Shown piece by piece: positions 11,045 to 22,440 of a stretch of DNA of 64,000 bases (its first letter is position 1; each line of letters starts with the position of its first letter). Under the pieces are notes generated by a model. The model made no database searches. It saw only the letters and a list, made by a program, of their open reading frames with translations, and was not told the origin of the DNA. This DNA is from Pectinophora gossypiella (Eukaryota; Arthropoda; Insecta; Lepidoptera; Gelechiidae), in NCBI RefSeq assembly GCF_024362695.1, contig NC_065404.1, positions 6,488,604 to 6,552,603 on the forward strand. The letters run 5' to 3'. The translations under genes and the position numbers were made by a program.

Positions 11045-11208
11045 TGGGGGGTTAAGATGGCCACATCGAAGCAATTCATCTAAGAAAGCAATCTTGCTAT
11101 TTGTATTTTTTTTTTGCATTGCGCATTCACTTTTATATGCGTAAATGACAAATTGCAGTATTGCTTTCTTAGATGAATTGCTTCGATGTGGCCATTTTAT
11201 CCCCCCTG
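11045..11208. repeat. Palindromic MITE, copy 1 (TGGCCACATCGAAGC family)
   Basis: The ends are inverted copies of a GGGGGGTTAA-type terminus followed by TGGCCACATCGAAGCAATTC. The sequence folds into a long hairpin with a short AT-rich loop. A second copy lies at 11966-12118. Confidence 0.7.
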
Positions 11209-11965
11209 ATACCTGCCTACCCGCGTCAGCTACTTAGTCAGCAGCTTATTAGAATCGCTCGCAGATTATTTCCATAATCACATTGTGAGTTAAAGAAAAT
11301 GAAGGTCTGCATACTTATGTGATGCACCTTCGGTGAATCACCTATTGATTTAGCGTTTTTACATGCCCGTAAGAGAAGTGAAGAGGTCTTGACTAGATCC
11401 ACCATAAAGACACAAATTACTTACTTACCTATGTGACAGTATACGATGGAATAGAAGAAAGATGTCGGAAGGACCAAGTCAGCGCGAAACGCGCGCCATA
11501 CAAGTATGAGCAAAATAGTTCTTCAACTTCAACTTTGCACTCCAGTCGTACTCAAACTTTACGGCGCACGGAGCTCCGCAATAGTATATTAAAAGGTCGT
11601 CTTGTACATTATAATTTGCAGGGTGAAAAATCAAATATCGACTATCATGCAAGGAGATCCCTTCTTACCACAGGGTAGTATTATTGAATGCTAAAATCCT
11701 TAGTAAGATCGGCTATTTATTATCATAAAAATACTTCTGTATGCACTCTCTCTGTTACGAAAAGTACCTAATGATAAAATTGCAGCTATTACATAAAGTA
11801 TACATTGCGGGTAAAATGGCTGTGGAATTTGAGAAGCAGTAAGAGCTAACGTATCTTCTGTTTGCAGGAGTAGTAGTAGTAAGAGAGAGCGAGGTTGAAC
11901 CGGCTACAGCGGTTCTCGTACAAAATGCGCGTTAGCCTTTCCATCCTGTTTCTTCTATTGCGTGC

Positions 11966-12118
11966 AGGGGGGGTTAAAAAGGCAACCTCGAAGCAAAACA
12001 GCAATATTGCAATTTGACATGAGCGCATATAAAAAGTAAGTGTGCAATGCAAACAAATGTCAAATAACAATATAGCTTTTTTAGATGAATTGTTTCGAGG
12101 TGGCGTTTTTAACCCTCC
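11966..12118. repeat. Palindromic MITE, copy 2 (same family)
   Basis: This has the same terminal G-run followed by TTAA and the same arms as the copy at 11045-11208, with more mismatches. Both lie in the presumed first intron of the HOIL-1 gene. Confidence 0.65.
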
Positions 12119-12226
12119 AGTAGATAAATACTCGTATACCCTCCGAGATTTGTAGACGTACTAATATTTAAACAATGGGATTGGATTTTGAAAGGACATC
12201 CGGTCTTACGACCATAATATAATATA

Positions 12227-12451
12227 CAGGGTGTTAGTGACATCGTAACGAAAACTTTGAGGAATGATTCAGGCCATAATTCTGAGTTGATATCAAGTGG
12301 AATTTTCCGTCGCAAAAGTATGGAACGGAAAATAATTTAAATAAGCTCTAAAATTTCCATGACTTCTCCGAAAGGAAATTCCACTTGATACGACTCAGAA
12401 TCATGGTCTGAATCATCCCCTTCAATATTCGTTACAGTGTCACTAACACCC
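12227..12451. repeat. Palindromic MITE (CAGGGTGTTAGTGACATCG ends), copy 1
   Basis: The terminal motif CAGGGTGTTAGTGACATCG at the left is matched by its complement at the right. The inner arms share the CAAGTGGAATTTCC block. It is flanked by TA-rich DNA, as is usual for Tc1/mariner-derived MITEs. Confidence 0.7.
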
Positions 12452-12486
12452 ATACCTACTTGTATGGCTACTGTATGTACTTGTAT

Positions 12487-12719
12487 GGGGTGTAGGTAAG
12501 TGACATCGTAACGAATACTGAGAGGGATGATTCAGCTGATTATTCTGAGTTAATATCAAGTGGAATTTTCCATCGCAAAACTATAGAATTGAAAATAATT
12601 AAAAAAAACTAAAAAAAATAACATGAATTTTGCGACGGAAAATTCCACTTGATATTAACTCAGCATCATGGTCTGAATCATCCCCCTCAGTATTCGTTAC
12701 GATGTCACTAACACCCTGT
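12487..12719. repeat. Palindromic MITE, copy 2, abutting the HOIL-1 splice acceptor
   Basis: Same family as 12227-12451, with the right terminus ACTAACACCCTGTA better preserved. It ends only 27 bp before the AG at 12745-12746 that starts the HOIL-1 coding exon, so it supplies most of that intron's 3' end. Confidence 0.7.
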
Positions 12720-12751
12720 ATTAAACAACATGTGTTGCATTTGCAGGTGTA

Positions 12752-15700
12752 ATGAGCGGAGAGACAGAGGCGTGTGAGGCAGAGATCGGTCGCGCGCGGC
12801 CGTTGTCGGCGGGGCTGTGGTCGCTGCTGGGCTGGCTGCGGCGCGAAGAGCGCTCGAGCAGCAGCGACAGCCTGTCCAGCGCCGGCTCCGACCGCACCGC
12901 CGTCAGCTTCGCCTTCCTCGCGCCACCGCCGCCGCGCAACCGTAACTCGCCTCTGCCTCCACCTCTCGCGCCTACGACCGATTCCTACAAGAAAAGAGTA
13001 CGCGATCGTGATCTACGACGACAGCACGATCGTGATTTAACTCTTCATCGCAAATACGGCTTGTACTACGGCTACGACGCCTTTAGCTTGCCGCCGACAC
13101 ACAAAAACGAGCGCGACCGAGAGCGACGGGCCAACAGTGAGAGTCTCCCACGCCGCACCGCGCACGTGCCGGGCAAACGCCGTGCGCCGGCACCACCGCA
13201 GCGTGCCCATTCTGTAGCATCGTCTTCATCGCTCACACGTCGTCACAGCAGAAAACGACCTGCACCACAGCCCCCAATTATTTTTTTAGAAAAATCTAAA
13301 GAAAATAATCAAATTAGGTTAGTGGAATCTGATTATTCTATTCGAATGAATCCGGAATCGGATCGTGATCGTGATCATCGTCTACTATCGTCTTTCAACA
13401 CCCCGAATGGTTCTAAGTCGGAAAAATATACTAAAAAGGAGAACGGTACAAAAGAAGTCAAGATTAGAACAGAGAAGAGTTTCCTGAGACAATTTTTTGA
13501 TAGCAAGAAACGAAATTCTGCCGTAGATTCAGCACCGGAAAGAATTTTACCGAGCATAAGTGAATTAGACAAAGAAGCTGCCGAAATAATAGAATCACGA
13601 AAGTTGAAAGCTGTTGAACAGAACAATAATTCAACTGAGATGCCTCCGCCACAAGCTGGAACATGGTTTTGTACTAGATGTTTAAGAAAATATGATTCTA
13701 AAATACCAAATTGTCAACAATGTTTGCCAGAACAAAAGAGATTAAGTGGTTGGTTAACTAACGACAGTTCTAAGAATGTGGCATCCACAACATCCAATAC
13801 TTGTACCCAAACAGAAAAGGAAGCGACAAGTGCAGCTTGTAGTAGTAGAGTGAGTGGTGTTGGAGCAGAGGAAAAGCAAAAACTCAAAGAAATGCTGAAA
13901 GAGATGAAAGATTCTCTTCCAAAAAAGGCCAAATCTAATAACAATAGCAATGACAAAGTTATAAGTAAAAATGTTTTTACTTTCGAAGCAAAAGATAATA
14001 ATAAGTCATTGGAAATGTCTACACTTCGTATAGGATCTACAGTTCATAAGGACGACGTGAGTGTACTGCCGACCCAACCTTTAAAACAGATTTCTGATGT
14101 GGGAAATACAAAAGTTGTGGGTATTTTTCCTAACACTCGATTAATACAAGATAATGAACCAAAGCCAATGACTGAGAAGGTTGTCATAACACAACATGTG
14201 GTTTTAGTAGGTCCACAAGCAAAGGAGAACTTAAACATTTCTAAAACAAATAGTACTACTAGTGAAAATAAAGCTCCTCAACATAGTAGTTCTATTACCC
14301 CTCTTGGCCAAAAAGATGACGTGAAAAGCTCTACTACAAATATGGCTAACGTTGAAACAAATAATATACATGTACCACTAAAAATATCTTCGCTGCTGAA
14401 TCCAGTGTATATTCCAAAAACAAAGACAGAATTGCAGAGAAGTTCGTTTTTAAATCCAGTAGATACAAAGGAAAATGTGCAGCGAACTGAAAGCTCCGTA
14501 ATACCGTTAACAATGACGAAAGCCTTACAAAGCGTTGCTACACCAGGTGGGGCATCAACGTCAAAATTGACGGAGAATTCTTTAGTAACAAATCAAATAA
14601 GACTAAAAGCTGAAAAACAGAATCAAATTAAAAAAACGAAGGAGCGTACATCGGAAAAAGAAAAGATAGAAAAAGAATTACCTAAGACGAATGCATTACC
14701 GTCAGTGGCAACGACTTTAAGCACTCCCCCTTCAACTAGTTCTTATAATACTTCTGATACAAAAAATACAAATTCTAATATGGTAAAGTTCACAGTAGAT
14801 CAACATTCGAGGCGAAGAGATTTGATCAATCAACTTGAGCAGTCGATAGCGAAAGGAGATGAGCGAGCAGCTGCGGACGCAGCCGTTAAATTGGCGCAGC
14901 TTCGTTTGTCGTGCTCGGTGTTATCGTTTTCTTCACAAATTATGGCTGACACTTCTGAGAACAAGCCACCTCAAGAAATTAAGCAACAAACACGTGCATC
15001 TTCATCTAAAGTTAATGTTGCTGTTCAGTCGACCGCGACTCCTGTAAGAAAAGAAGAAGCAAAAACTAAAGTAACTGATGGTAAAAATAATAAGCAGGAA
15101 TGTCAGGCGACTACGTCTTCAGCAACGAAACCGAATCAAGTACTTAAAAAACCGGGTGAAGATATTTTACGAAAATCGACTTCCGATAGAGCTTCAACTT
15201 CAAAAGTGACTACAAGCGAAGGCGGCAATGCGGCCACGTAAGTTGCAATATAGAACATAAAACAACAGATTTTTTGCTAAACTTTTATGGGATCCTTATG
15301 AGCAGGTCTCTGATTACTATAGGCGTGCGTGAGTCGTCTATCTACTTCAGATATACATATGTATATACATAACGTGTAAATCTCTGAATAATAAACACTA
15401 AGTTTTCTGGCGCGTTGTCAAATAAAAATCAAATTCAAATAATATTTTCAGGATCCAAATATGGATAGAGGATAGAGAAGCCACTCGGGGTCCTGTGCAC
15501 TTGCGTATTTCCCGACAAGCAGTAATGGGCGAACTAAGACGTGAGGCAGAAAGATCGCTGGGCTTGGCAGGTGCTTTGCAGCGCTGGATAGTGGGGCGCG
15601 CTTTGTGCACGGATGATCAGACACCACTCATATCCTTAGCGGGGCCTAATCTCTCCGCCCCATTCTACTTATGCGTAGTAGCATCAGGTTTGTGGCGCTC

Positions 15701-16888
15701 ATCACTTCAAAGTTATTGCGACCTGGATACATTCTAGCTACATCATACAATAACGAAACCTACCTTATTTGTTCCAGAAAATAATGCAGGAGCTCCTGGA
15801 ACAACTGACTTTACTCGAAACGATAGCAAAGCTCCTGTTGAAGTTGACGATGCCAAAAAAGCTAGCGGCGATGTTTATTCAGAATTAGTGCAATTGGAGC
15901 ACCGTGCCCTTATCGTTAACACTGAGCCTTTCGAATGTGGCGTATGTATGGAAGAATGTGCGGCTGCCGGTGGAGCTGTGCTGAGAGAATGTGTCCACAC
16001 ATTTTGCAGAGACTGTTTATCTGATCTCGTGCGACACTGCGAAGAGCCTCAAGTGTCCTGCCCTGCAATGGGGTGTCCCGGAACATTGCAAGAACGAGAA
16101 ATTAGGTCGCTAGTAACGCAAGAAGAATACGAGCGTTGGCTAGCACGAGGTTTGGCAGCAGCGGAAAGTGGAACGAAAAATGCATTCCATTGCCGCACGC
16201 GCGATTGTACTGGATGGGCACTTTGCGATCCTGGTGTACGGCGGTTTCCATGTCCTGTGTGCAAGCACACTAATTGTGTACCCTGTCAGGTAATTTTCAA
16301 AGATTAATTAGTTTACTTCAGAACAGAAATACAGCCGAGACACAACCTTATCGCAAGAACACAAAAGACGCAGTCACTCGATAGTTAATTCGATTTACTT
16401 GAACCACACGGTTCTACGAAGCTCGCAAATAATCCGCGTCGTTCAGCTATCTAAATTCGGTATTACAACCAACATGCAATGGGTGGGACAGGCAGACACA
16501 ACTCACTCCTTGTACTTATGTAATGCATGCAATGTGATTTTTTTTTTGTTTACAGGCTATTCACGAAGGCGAAACCTGTGAGCAGCACCGCGCAAAGGTA
16601 CAAGAAATTGCTTCATCGGCATCTTCGGGCCAAACCGATGAAGGCACTCGTGCTTTACTGGATACATTGATCGCAAAGGGTGAAGCCTTGGAGTGTCCGG
16701 AATGTAGTGCTATAATTACTAAGAAATGGGGTTGTGACTGGGTAAAATGTTCTGCTTGTAAAACAGAAATATGTTGGGTGACTCGAGGCCGCCGTTGGGG
16801 GCCTGGAGGCAAGGGAGACACTAGCGGAGGTTGCCGTTGTGGCGTCGATGGCAAGAGGTGCCATCCTTCGTGCGGTTACTGCCATTAG
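12752..16888 (+). CDS. RBCK1: HOIL-1 orthologue (RBR E3 ubiquitin ligase, LUBAC partner)
   Basis: Coding exons are 12752-15237, 15452-15687, 15778-16289 and 16556-16888. The product is about 1188 aa, roughly twice the vertebrate length. Residues 1-675 are basic, Ser/Thr-rich and probably disordered, with an NZF-like zinc finger at about 303-328 (WFCTRC, then CQQC). Residues about 688-728 match the LUBAC-tethering helix (INQLEQSIAKGDERAAADAA). A UBL follows at about 829-908 (QRWIVGRALCTDDQTPL), then RING1 from about 959, an IBR, and RING2 ending the protein. RING2 keeps the catalytic cysteine in GCDW (about residue 1138) and the HOIL-1 hallmark tail ICWVTRGRRWGPGGKGDTSG through CHPSCGYCH. In vertebrates this protein binds HOIP and mono-ubiquitylates substrates by ester bonds. 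Phases agree at every junction. Poly(A) signal at 16970-16975. Confidence 0.92.
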
Positions 16889-19539
16889 TTGTCAATTCAC
16901 TTATAAGCGTATATTTAAATCTATTCATTTATAAAGATTGTGAAAATAATTCATATTTGTAATCAATCAAATAAAATGTTTAATCTCTCAAATGTGTTGT
17001 GCATTTCAGAAATACATACATCTTTGTTGTGTTTACACACCTCATCGATGTTTACTTAGTATATTAATATCATATACTATTATCATGAAATTATGCTATA
17101 ACATTGTCATGGTTAGGTACATACAGAATTCCCGACTGGTTAGTCTGACCATCAATCTAAAAACTAGGGAAAGACTGTAATGTAATATTGATTGTAGAGT
17201 GCTTCTCAGGAAAAAAACACGTGTAGTTGTCACAATCATGAAGATCGCGTCTGACTCGCGCACAGAGGGTTCCGTACAAACATTATCAGACCCTTAATAC
17301 AAACCACCAACAGTCACTTGGCCAGAGTGCTCATTAAGACAAATCTTGCGTCGTTTAAATGTCAAGTTCCTATCCTATAACCACCTGGTCATCATTAGGC
17401 GCTGAATACCAACCTCTAGTGCTAATCAAGACAAGTCAAACTAGCCCAAAATCGGGGGTTTTACTTAATTTTAATGTTGGGTTCCTCGTCATCAGACGCT
17501 GCATACCAACCACTTAGGGTCAGAGTGCTCATCAAGATTCATTAAACAAATCCAAACTCTGAGGCCTTGTCATTTTACTGTCCAGTTTCTATAAACACCT
17601 GATCATCATCAGACCCTGGATCCTTTAATCATATCTAAGAACCCTTCGCTAATACCATACTATCAAACTAAAACAACTGCATCGAAAGCGGACCATCCGT
17701 TCTGGAGCTACGATGATGAGTGATGGATCTAATAACACCTCTCTCTGCGTTGCGTCGTTGATGTTAATAAAGATACCTAATGTAAGGGAGGCTTTGACTT
17801 TGCCACTGAAAATATAGCACAACAATCATACACATAACACAATATAGCAACACAACAAATGCAATAAGCGCTCGCATAGCTGTCAAGGAGCGGGTGCACA
17901 CACACCTCTGCCTACCCCTTTGTGGATACAGGCATGATGCTATGTCATGTTAATAAACGCAAAAATATTTTCTTTGCCGTTGTGAAACTGTTGGCTCCAT
18001 ACATCGACTAGGTCGCGATTAGTTAACCAACTAAGTTTGTTTAATGCACCTAGGTGAATTAGCTCAGGTGAATTAAGTTTACGAAAGGCTGCAAATATAT
18101 GTTTGTACAAGCAAAAACTATAATTTTTTGAGATAGAACAACAAATTAACGATTTTTCCCTTTACTTGTGCTGTAAGACCTTCCTTCTTGCCAAACATGG
18201 TTCTAGGTCTATTGAAAGTACCCTGTAGGTTTTTGTGCCTCAACGAAATGTACGAAAATAAGTTACAACATATTAAAAAGCTAGACTACCTACTTAATGG
18301 ATCTCGTTCAAACCAATTTTCATTGGAAGTTGGCATATAGTAAGTAGTAGTAGTACATCATACATTTTGTTTTTTTTTTTTTCACCTTTCTATCACCTTT
18401 GGATAATAAGCACTTCTTGTGGTCTACAGGTATCATTTTAGGTAAGCAACCAGTGTCGCTTCCTATTTTGGGCCTTAGTTGGCTAGATCTTGCGGCAGCT
18501 TCCTTCTTAGTCTTAGTTGTGTGTACTCATCCATGAGCGGCCTGGCCAGAATATTAAGATGGGCTGTTATTCTGTTTTTGTAGGAGCAGATTACATTTTT
18601 TAACTCTTCATATACTGTTGGAATTTCCAGTCTTTGTGTAATCTACATTATCAATAGCATGTTTTATAATTCTCTTATTTTAGAAGTTACAGAGACACAT
18701 TTTACCACTTTAAGTGTGTCTCTCGCACAAACTGTTCAGTTTAGAAAAAAAATATATTAGAAACTTCAATACATTATAATTTTTGAAGACCAATCCATCA
18801 ACACAAATACCCCACACTTACGGGTTTGATGAAATTTTTTTTGAGTTTCATTTCTATTTTTGTGTGAAAATCTGAATGTGGTTACTAATACGTCTACTTA
18901 CCAAGTTTCATCAGTACAGTAGTAATTGTGGCTGTTACATACCGACGGACAAACAGACAAATCCACAAGGGTTCCACTTTTGGCTATTTAGAACCCTAAC
19001 AAAAAGGGGGAATACTATACATACACATACAGCCAACTTAGAGAACACTTATATACCTATTTATATCTTAGCTTAGGAGTTGGTTCTACAGGTTAATAAC
19101 AAGTATGAAAATGTGTAAGTTTTAGATTTTACATGTGAAATAAAAAAACATACAACTTCAAAAAGCAAATTTGATTTAAAATAATTATAGCACTTCACTC
19201 TCACAAATAATAAACTGAAACTTATTTCTTGAAAGTTACAGACCGGAATTACAACTTTCAATGTGAAATGAATAAACTGACTGATGTTTCACTTTAAAAG
19301 TCAAAAATTGTTTGGAATTATCAAATAATAGTCATATGGAGACTTACCTATATCATTATATTTATCAAAACAATTCTACAATGACAATGTGAAGTTTGTC
19401 TGTTTAAGTCATACATCAGTATAGGCATTGAAGAAGATATACCATTAGGAATTCATCAGCAGTTCAGTACTGCACAAATTTTTACACACTTGGATGATCA
19501 CTGGCTTAAAATACATACTATTATTTCATATCACTATAA
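16889..19539. other. Intergenic region, HOIL-1 to SmB
   Basis: AT-rich DNA without a convincing gene. It holds the HOIL-1 poly(A) signal (16970-16975). A dispersed lepidopteran repeat fragment lies at about 17885-17945 (CCTCTGCCTACCCC, then GATACAGGC), also found near 39.8 and 59.5 kb. Another repeat fragment at about 18935-19010 reads CGACGGACAAACAGACAAAT. The part nearest 19540 should be SmB 3' UTR. Confidence 0.5.
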
Positions 19540-20248
19540 TTAATAACGGCGCATTCCGGGAGGACCACGTCCACCTGGTCCTCCTCGACCCATTCCTGGG
19601 GGAGCACCCATCATGCCAGGAGGAGGACCACCCATCATAGGACCTCCACGCATTTGAGGAGGTGCTGATAGTTGACCTCGGGATCCGGGAGCCATATGTT
19701 GTTGGGACGGTCCACCAACACCCCGAGCAGGACCTTGTAGGCCAGGAGGTGCACCTCCAGGTCCAGCGCCACGCCCGGCTGCACGACCGCCACCAGGGCC
19801 GCCCATGGCACCTGGAAGGGGAACGCGAGGCAAACCTTCTTCTGGTGGTGGAGGTCCTTCAATGGTTAAGGACACAATGTTCTCTCCACGTAATAACACG
19901 AAGCCGAGAGTTCTTTTCTCCTCTCTGTCGGCGGTTTTACTGTTTTTAGACTTGATTTTCCTGAATTCTTCGCAGTCTCCCAAAATCAGATTCATATGTT
20001 TATCAAACGCTTTGAAAGTACCAATGAATGTTCGAGAGTCTTGCAAAATGACCCTCACACGGTAGTTTATATGTTGTTGCATCTTATTATTCTTCCCGAC
20101 CGTCTGAAAGAAAATACATATCGGTTCATTTTATGAACAAAAACAATATATAGGGTAGTAGTCTAATTTTCCGTAATTATCTCCGAAAATACAAAATTGA
20201 ACACAAAGCAATCCTGACTAAATAAAAGAATATGTATCAACTTACCAT
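19540..20248 (-). CDS. SNRPB: Small nuclear ribonucleoprotein SmB/B' (SNRPB)
   Basis: A core Sm-ring protein of the U1, U2, U4 and U5 spliceosomal snRNPs. Coding exons (minus strand) are 20248-20246 and 20103-19540. Exon 1 contributes only the ATG, followed directly by GTAAG. Exon 2 begins with ACG GTC GGG after a CTTTCAG acceptor, giving an MTVGKNNKMQQH start like the family consensus. The total is 188 aa. Sm1 and Sm2 motifs are clear (FIGTFKAFDKHMNLIL, GFVLLRGENIVSL). The Pro/Gly-rich tail has PPGM and GRGGP repeats and ends GPPGMRRY. A start at the internal Met (20082) would lose the conserved MTVGK segment. Confidence 0.95.
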
Positions 20249-20480
20249 TTTGACTAAATGATTATAGCACAAAACTTAGATAAACGAAATTTTAACCGAG
20301 GCGTCGGTTTAGGAAGCGGTTTACAAACAGCGGTAAACAAATATGGCCGCTTGACACTGACAGTCACCGACTGACTGATAGCCGGCAAATGTTAATTTGT
20401 CTAGTTCGCTTTTAGTGCTACACGTTATCTGAACGTTTAGAGACAAAATACAAATGGAACCGCCTTACATAGCGCTTTAA
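20249..20480 (-). promoter_or_regulatory. Putative SmB promoter / 5' UTR
   Basis: Sequence immediately upstream of the SmB ATG-bearing exon, with moderate GC content around 20300-20400. The position is inferred from the gene; no TATA or initiator was assigned. Confidence 0.3.
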
Positions 20481-20809
20481 GAGCTTAATCTCATAAATGA
20501 CATTTTTGACATTGACGTTTGTTTTGTCATGTTGACGTTGACGTTAACAGGGATGCGATTTAATCGCAGTTAGATACGTTGATAAATACTAGGTTAAATA
20601 TTTTTTTAACATAATGCAGGTTGTCCAGGCTGTGTACCCCAAAAAAATATACACTCTTGGACACGTGTATCAAGCCCTTAGAGCAACACGGACTCCGTGG
20701 ACCATCGTGCCACCCTGTTTTGTAATGTCATAAAAATTGATAAAAATAGTGTTTGTTTAGGTACACAAAAAGTTTTTATTCAGATTTGTAGCTGGCATAT
20801 TCAAAATTA

Positions 20810-21115
20810 ATTTTAATGTCTGTGACCGCAGAAATCATCATTGAATATCTTCATGATGTCGGTATCATAGTTATGCAATGGCCAGCACGAAGCCGTGACA
20901 TGAACCCAATAGAGCATTTATGGGAGGGACGAACTAAAGAGGTGTGCTCATTAACCTGCCCCACATGCCTTGCAGGAACTGAGAACCGCCACGGACGAAA
21001 AATGGGAGAACATTCCACAACACTTGATAGTGAAGTTGATTAATTCCTTGTCCAATCGCATGATAGCCGTTGTAATCGTCAGTGGATGCCACAAAAGTTA
21101 CTGAATAAATGTTAA
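20810..21115 (+). pseudogene. Tc1/mariner-like transposase C-terminal remnant
   Basis: A degenerate frame carries WPARSRDMNPIEHLWE, the conserved block around the third catalytic acidic residue of Tc1-like transposases. It is followed, after a frameshift, by a C-terminal SNRM(I)AVV-type end. The N-terminal DNA-binding and first catalytic regions are absent. Confidence 0.75.
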
Positions 21116-21639
21116 TTTTTGATGAACTTTCGTTTTCTTCGAAAATCCAGTGTAAGTGTTACTCTAGAAAAAAACATACAAAACACAAGTAACACAAAAC
21201 TCTGTACCCTGAAATCAAATTTGGAACAACAGGACATTAAAATTAATTTTGAATACCTACTGTACAACTGTTGCTTCAACTGTTGATTTGGATCAGATAT
21301 GGTATAGAATAGGCTAGGTACTCGACAACCTAGTCAAATAAGATCCTTTTTACGAAACTTCAAAACGAAAGTTTTCTTTTGCATCGTAAACAATACAATA
21401 GGCTTAAAAGATGTTAAATTTACAACAGTTTGCCCATTTCGAATGAAGAATACCTATTAAAACAGTAATATGATTACAATATGTTGAATAAACAAAATCT
21501 AAACCTAAAAATAATATGATAAACATAAAATAATAAGTACCTACCTAGAATTTAATCAATGTTAACATTTACTGAGATTTGGTCCTGGATTAATGCATAT
21601 AAAAATAAAAGTCGAATACCTTTTTATTTATTAATCGTC

Positions 21640-22200
21640 ATAATCTGATACTTGGCGACAAATTTCGACACATTCTAGGCATTTTTTGTGTGAAATCAGA
21701 TTTTCGCTAAGTGCTGTAGAAAAAAAAGTGATGCTGGGGAAAGGCTTATCCTGGCACTGCACCCAAACAATGCTTATAACTTTTAAATGGCGAGCGTGTC
21801 GGCAAATTCTTATACGCGACTAATATCGACCATTTCACGACATTTTTTGGGTGAAATCAGATCTTCGCTACCTGCTGTAGTTATCGAGATACAAAGAAAT
21901 TGATGCTGGAATAAGGATTTTGTAGGCGCTGTCACAAAAAATCTCTTATAACTTTTGAACGGGATATTTGGCGAATTTTATAGCCATTATGTTGGTGAAA
22001 TTAGATCTTCGCTAGGTGCTATAACTAAAAAAGTTGCTGGGTAAAGACCTTATCCTGGCACTGCCATCAAAAAATGTTTAGTTATAACTATTTAACGGCA
22101 GACCTACAAATTCTGGTATTTGGCGACAAATTATTGTCATTTTTTCTGTGTAGTCAGAATCTCGATCCATGATGGTGGCAGTGCCAGGATAAGGGACACG
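21640..22200. repeat. Diverged tandem array, ~145-190 bp unit, ~3.5 copies
   Basis: Successive blocks repeat the same order of motifs: TTGGCGACAAATT, then CATTTTTTGTGTGAAATCAGAT, TCTTCGCTAAGTGCTGTAG, AAGTGATGCTGG, TTATCCTGGCACTGC and CTTATAACTTTTAA. Units differ by many substitutions and indels. No open frame spans the array. Confidence 0.65.
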
Positions 22201-22440
22201 CTTTCATGCTAGTATGTTGCTTAGGCACAACTAGTGATGGGCAGGGAAAGAAAAAATTGGGTGGGAAAGAAAAAATATCGGGAAAATATGGGAAAATAAA
22301 ATAAACACCCGAAAAATTCCCGAATCATGGGAAAATATTTTTTATTTAATTATTTTTAATCTTATTATTATTTGTATGTCGTTTCCATGTCTCGGGTCGG
22401 GTCTGTCATGGAGTCCCGGACTTTTGGAAGGCGTGCGTCG

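Larger units (their letters stand above)
10096..12746. other. ATPAF2/HOIL-1 intergenic region and HOIL-1 5' intron
   Basis: After the ATPAF2 stop there is a candidate poly(A) signal near 10214. A CpG-rich block at about 10640-10790 is the best candidate promoter for the downstream HOIL-1 gene. A plausible untranslated first exon ends at 10931, before a GTATGT donor. The rest is intron holding four palindromic MITEs. I see no other coding sequence. Confidence 0.5.
20249..22231. other. SmB upstream region to the hAT-bounded composite
   Basis: This interval holds the SmB 5' region, a Tc1-like transposase remnant at 20810-21115 and a diverged tandem array at about 21640-22200. The remainder (about 21120-21640) is AT-rich with nothing I recognise. 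Confidence 0.5.
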
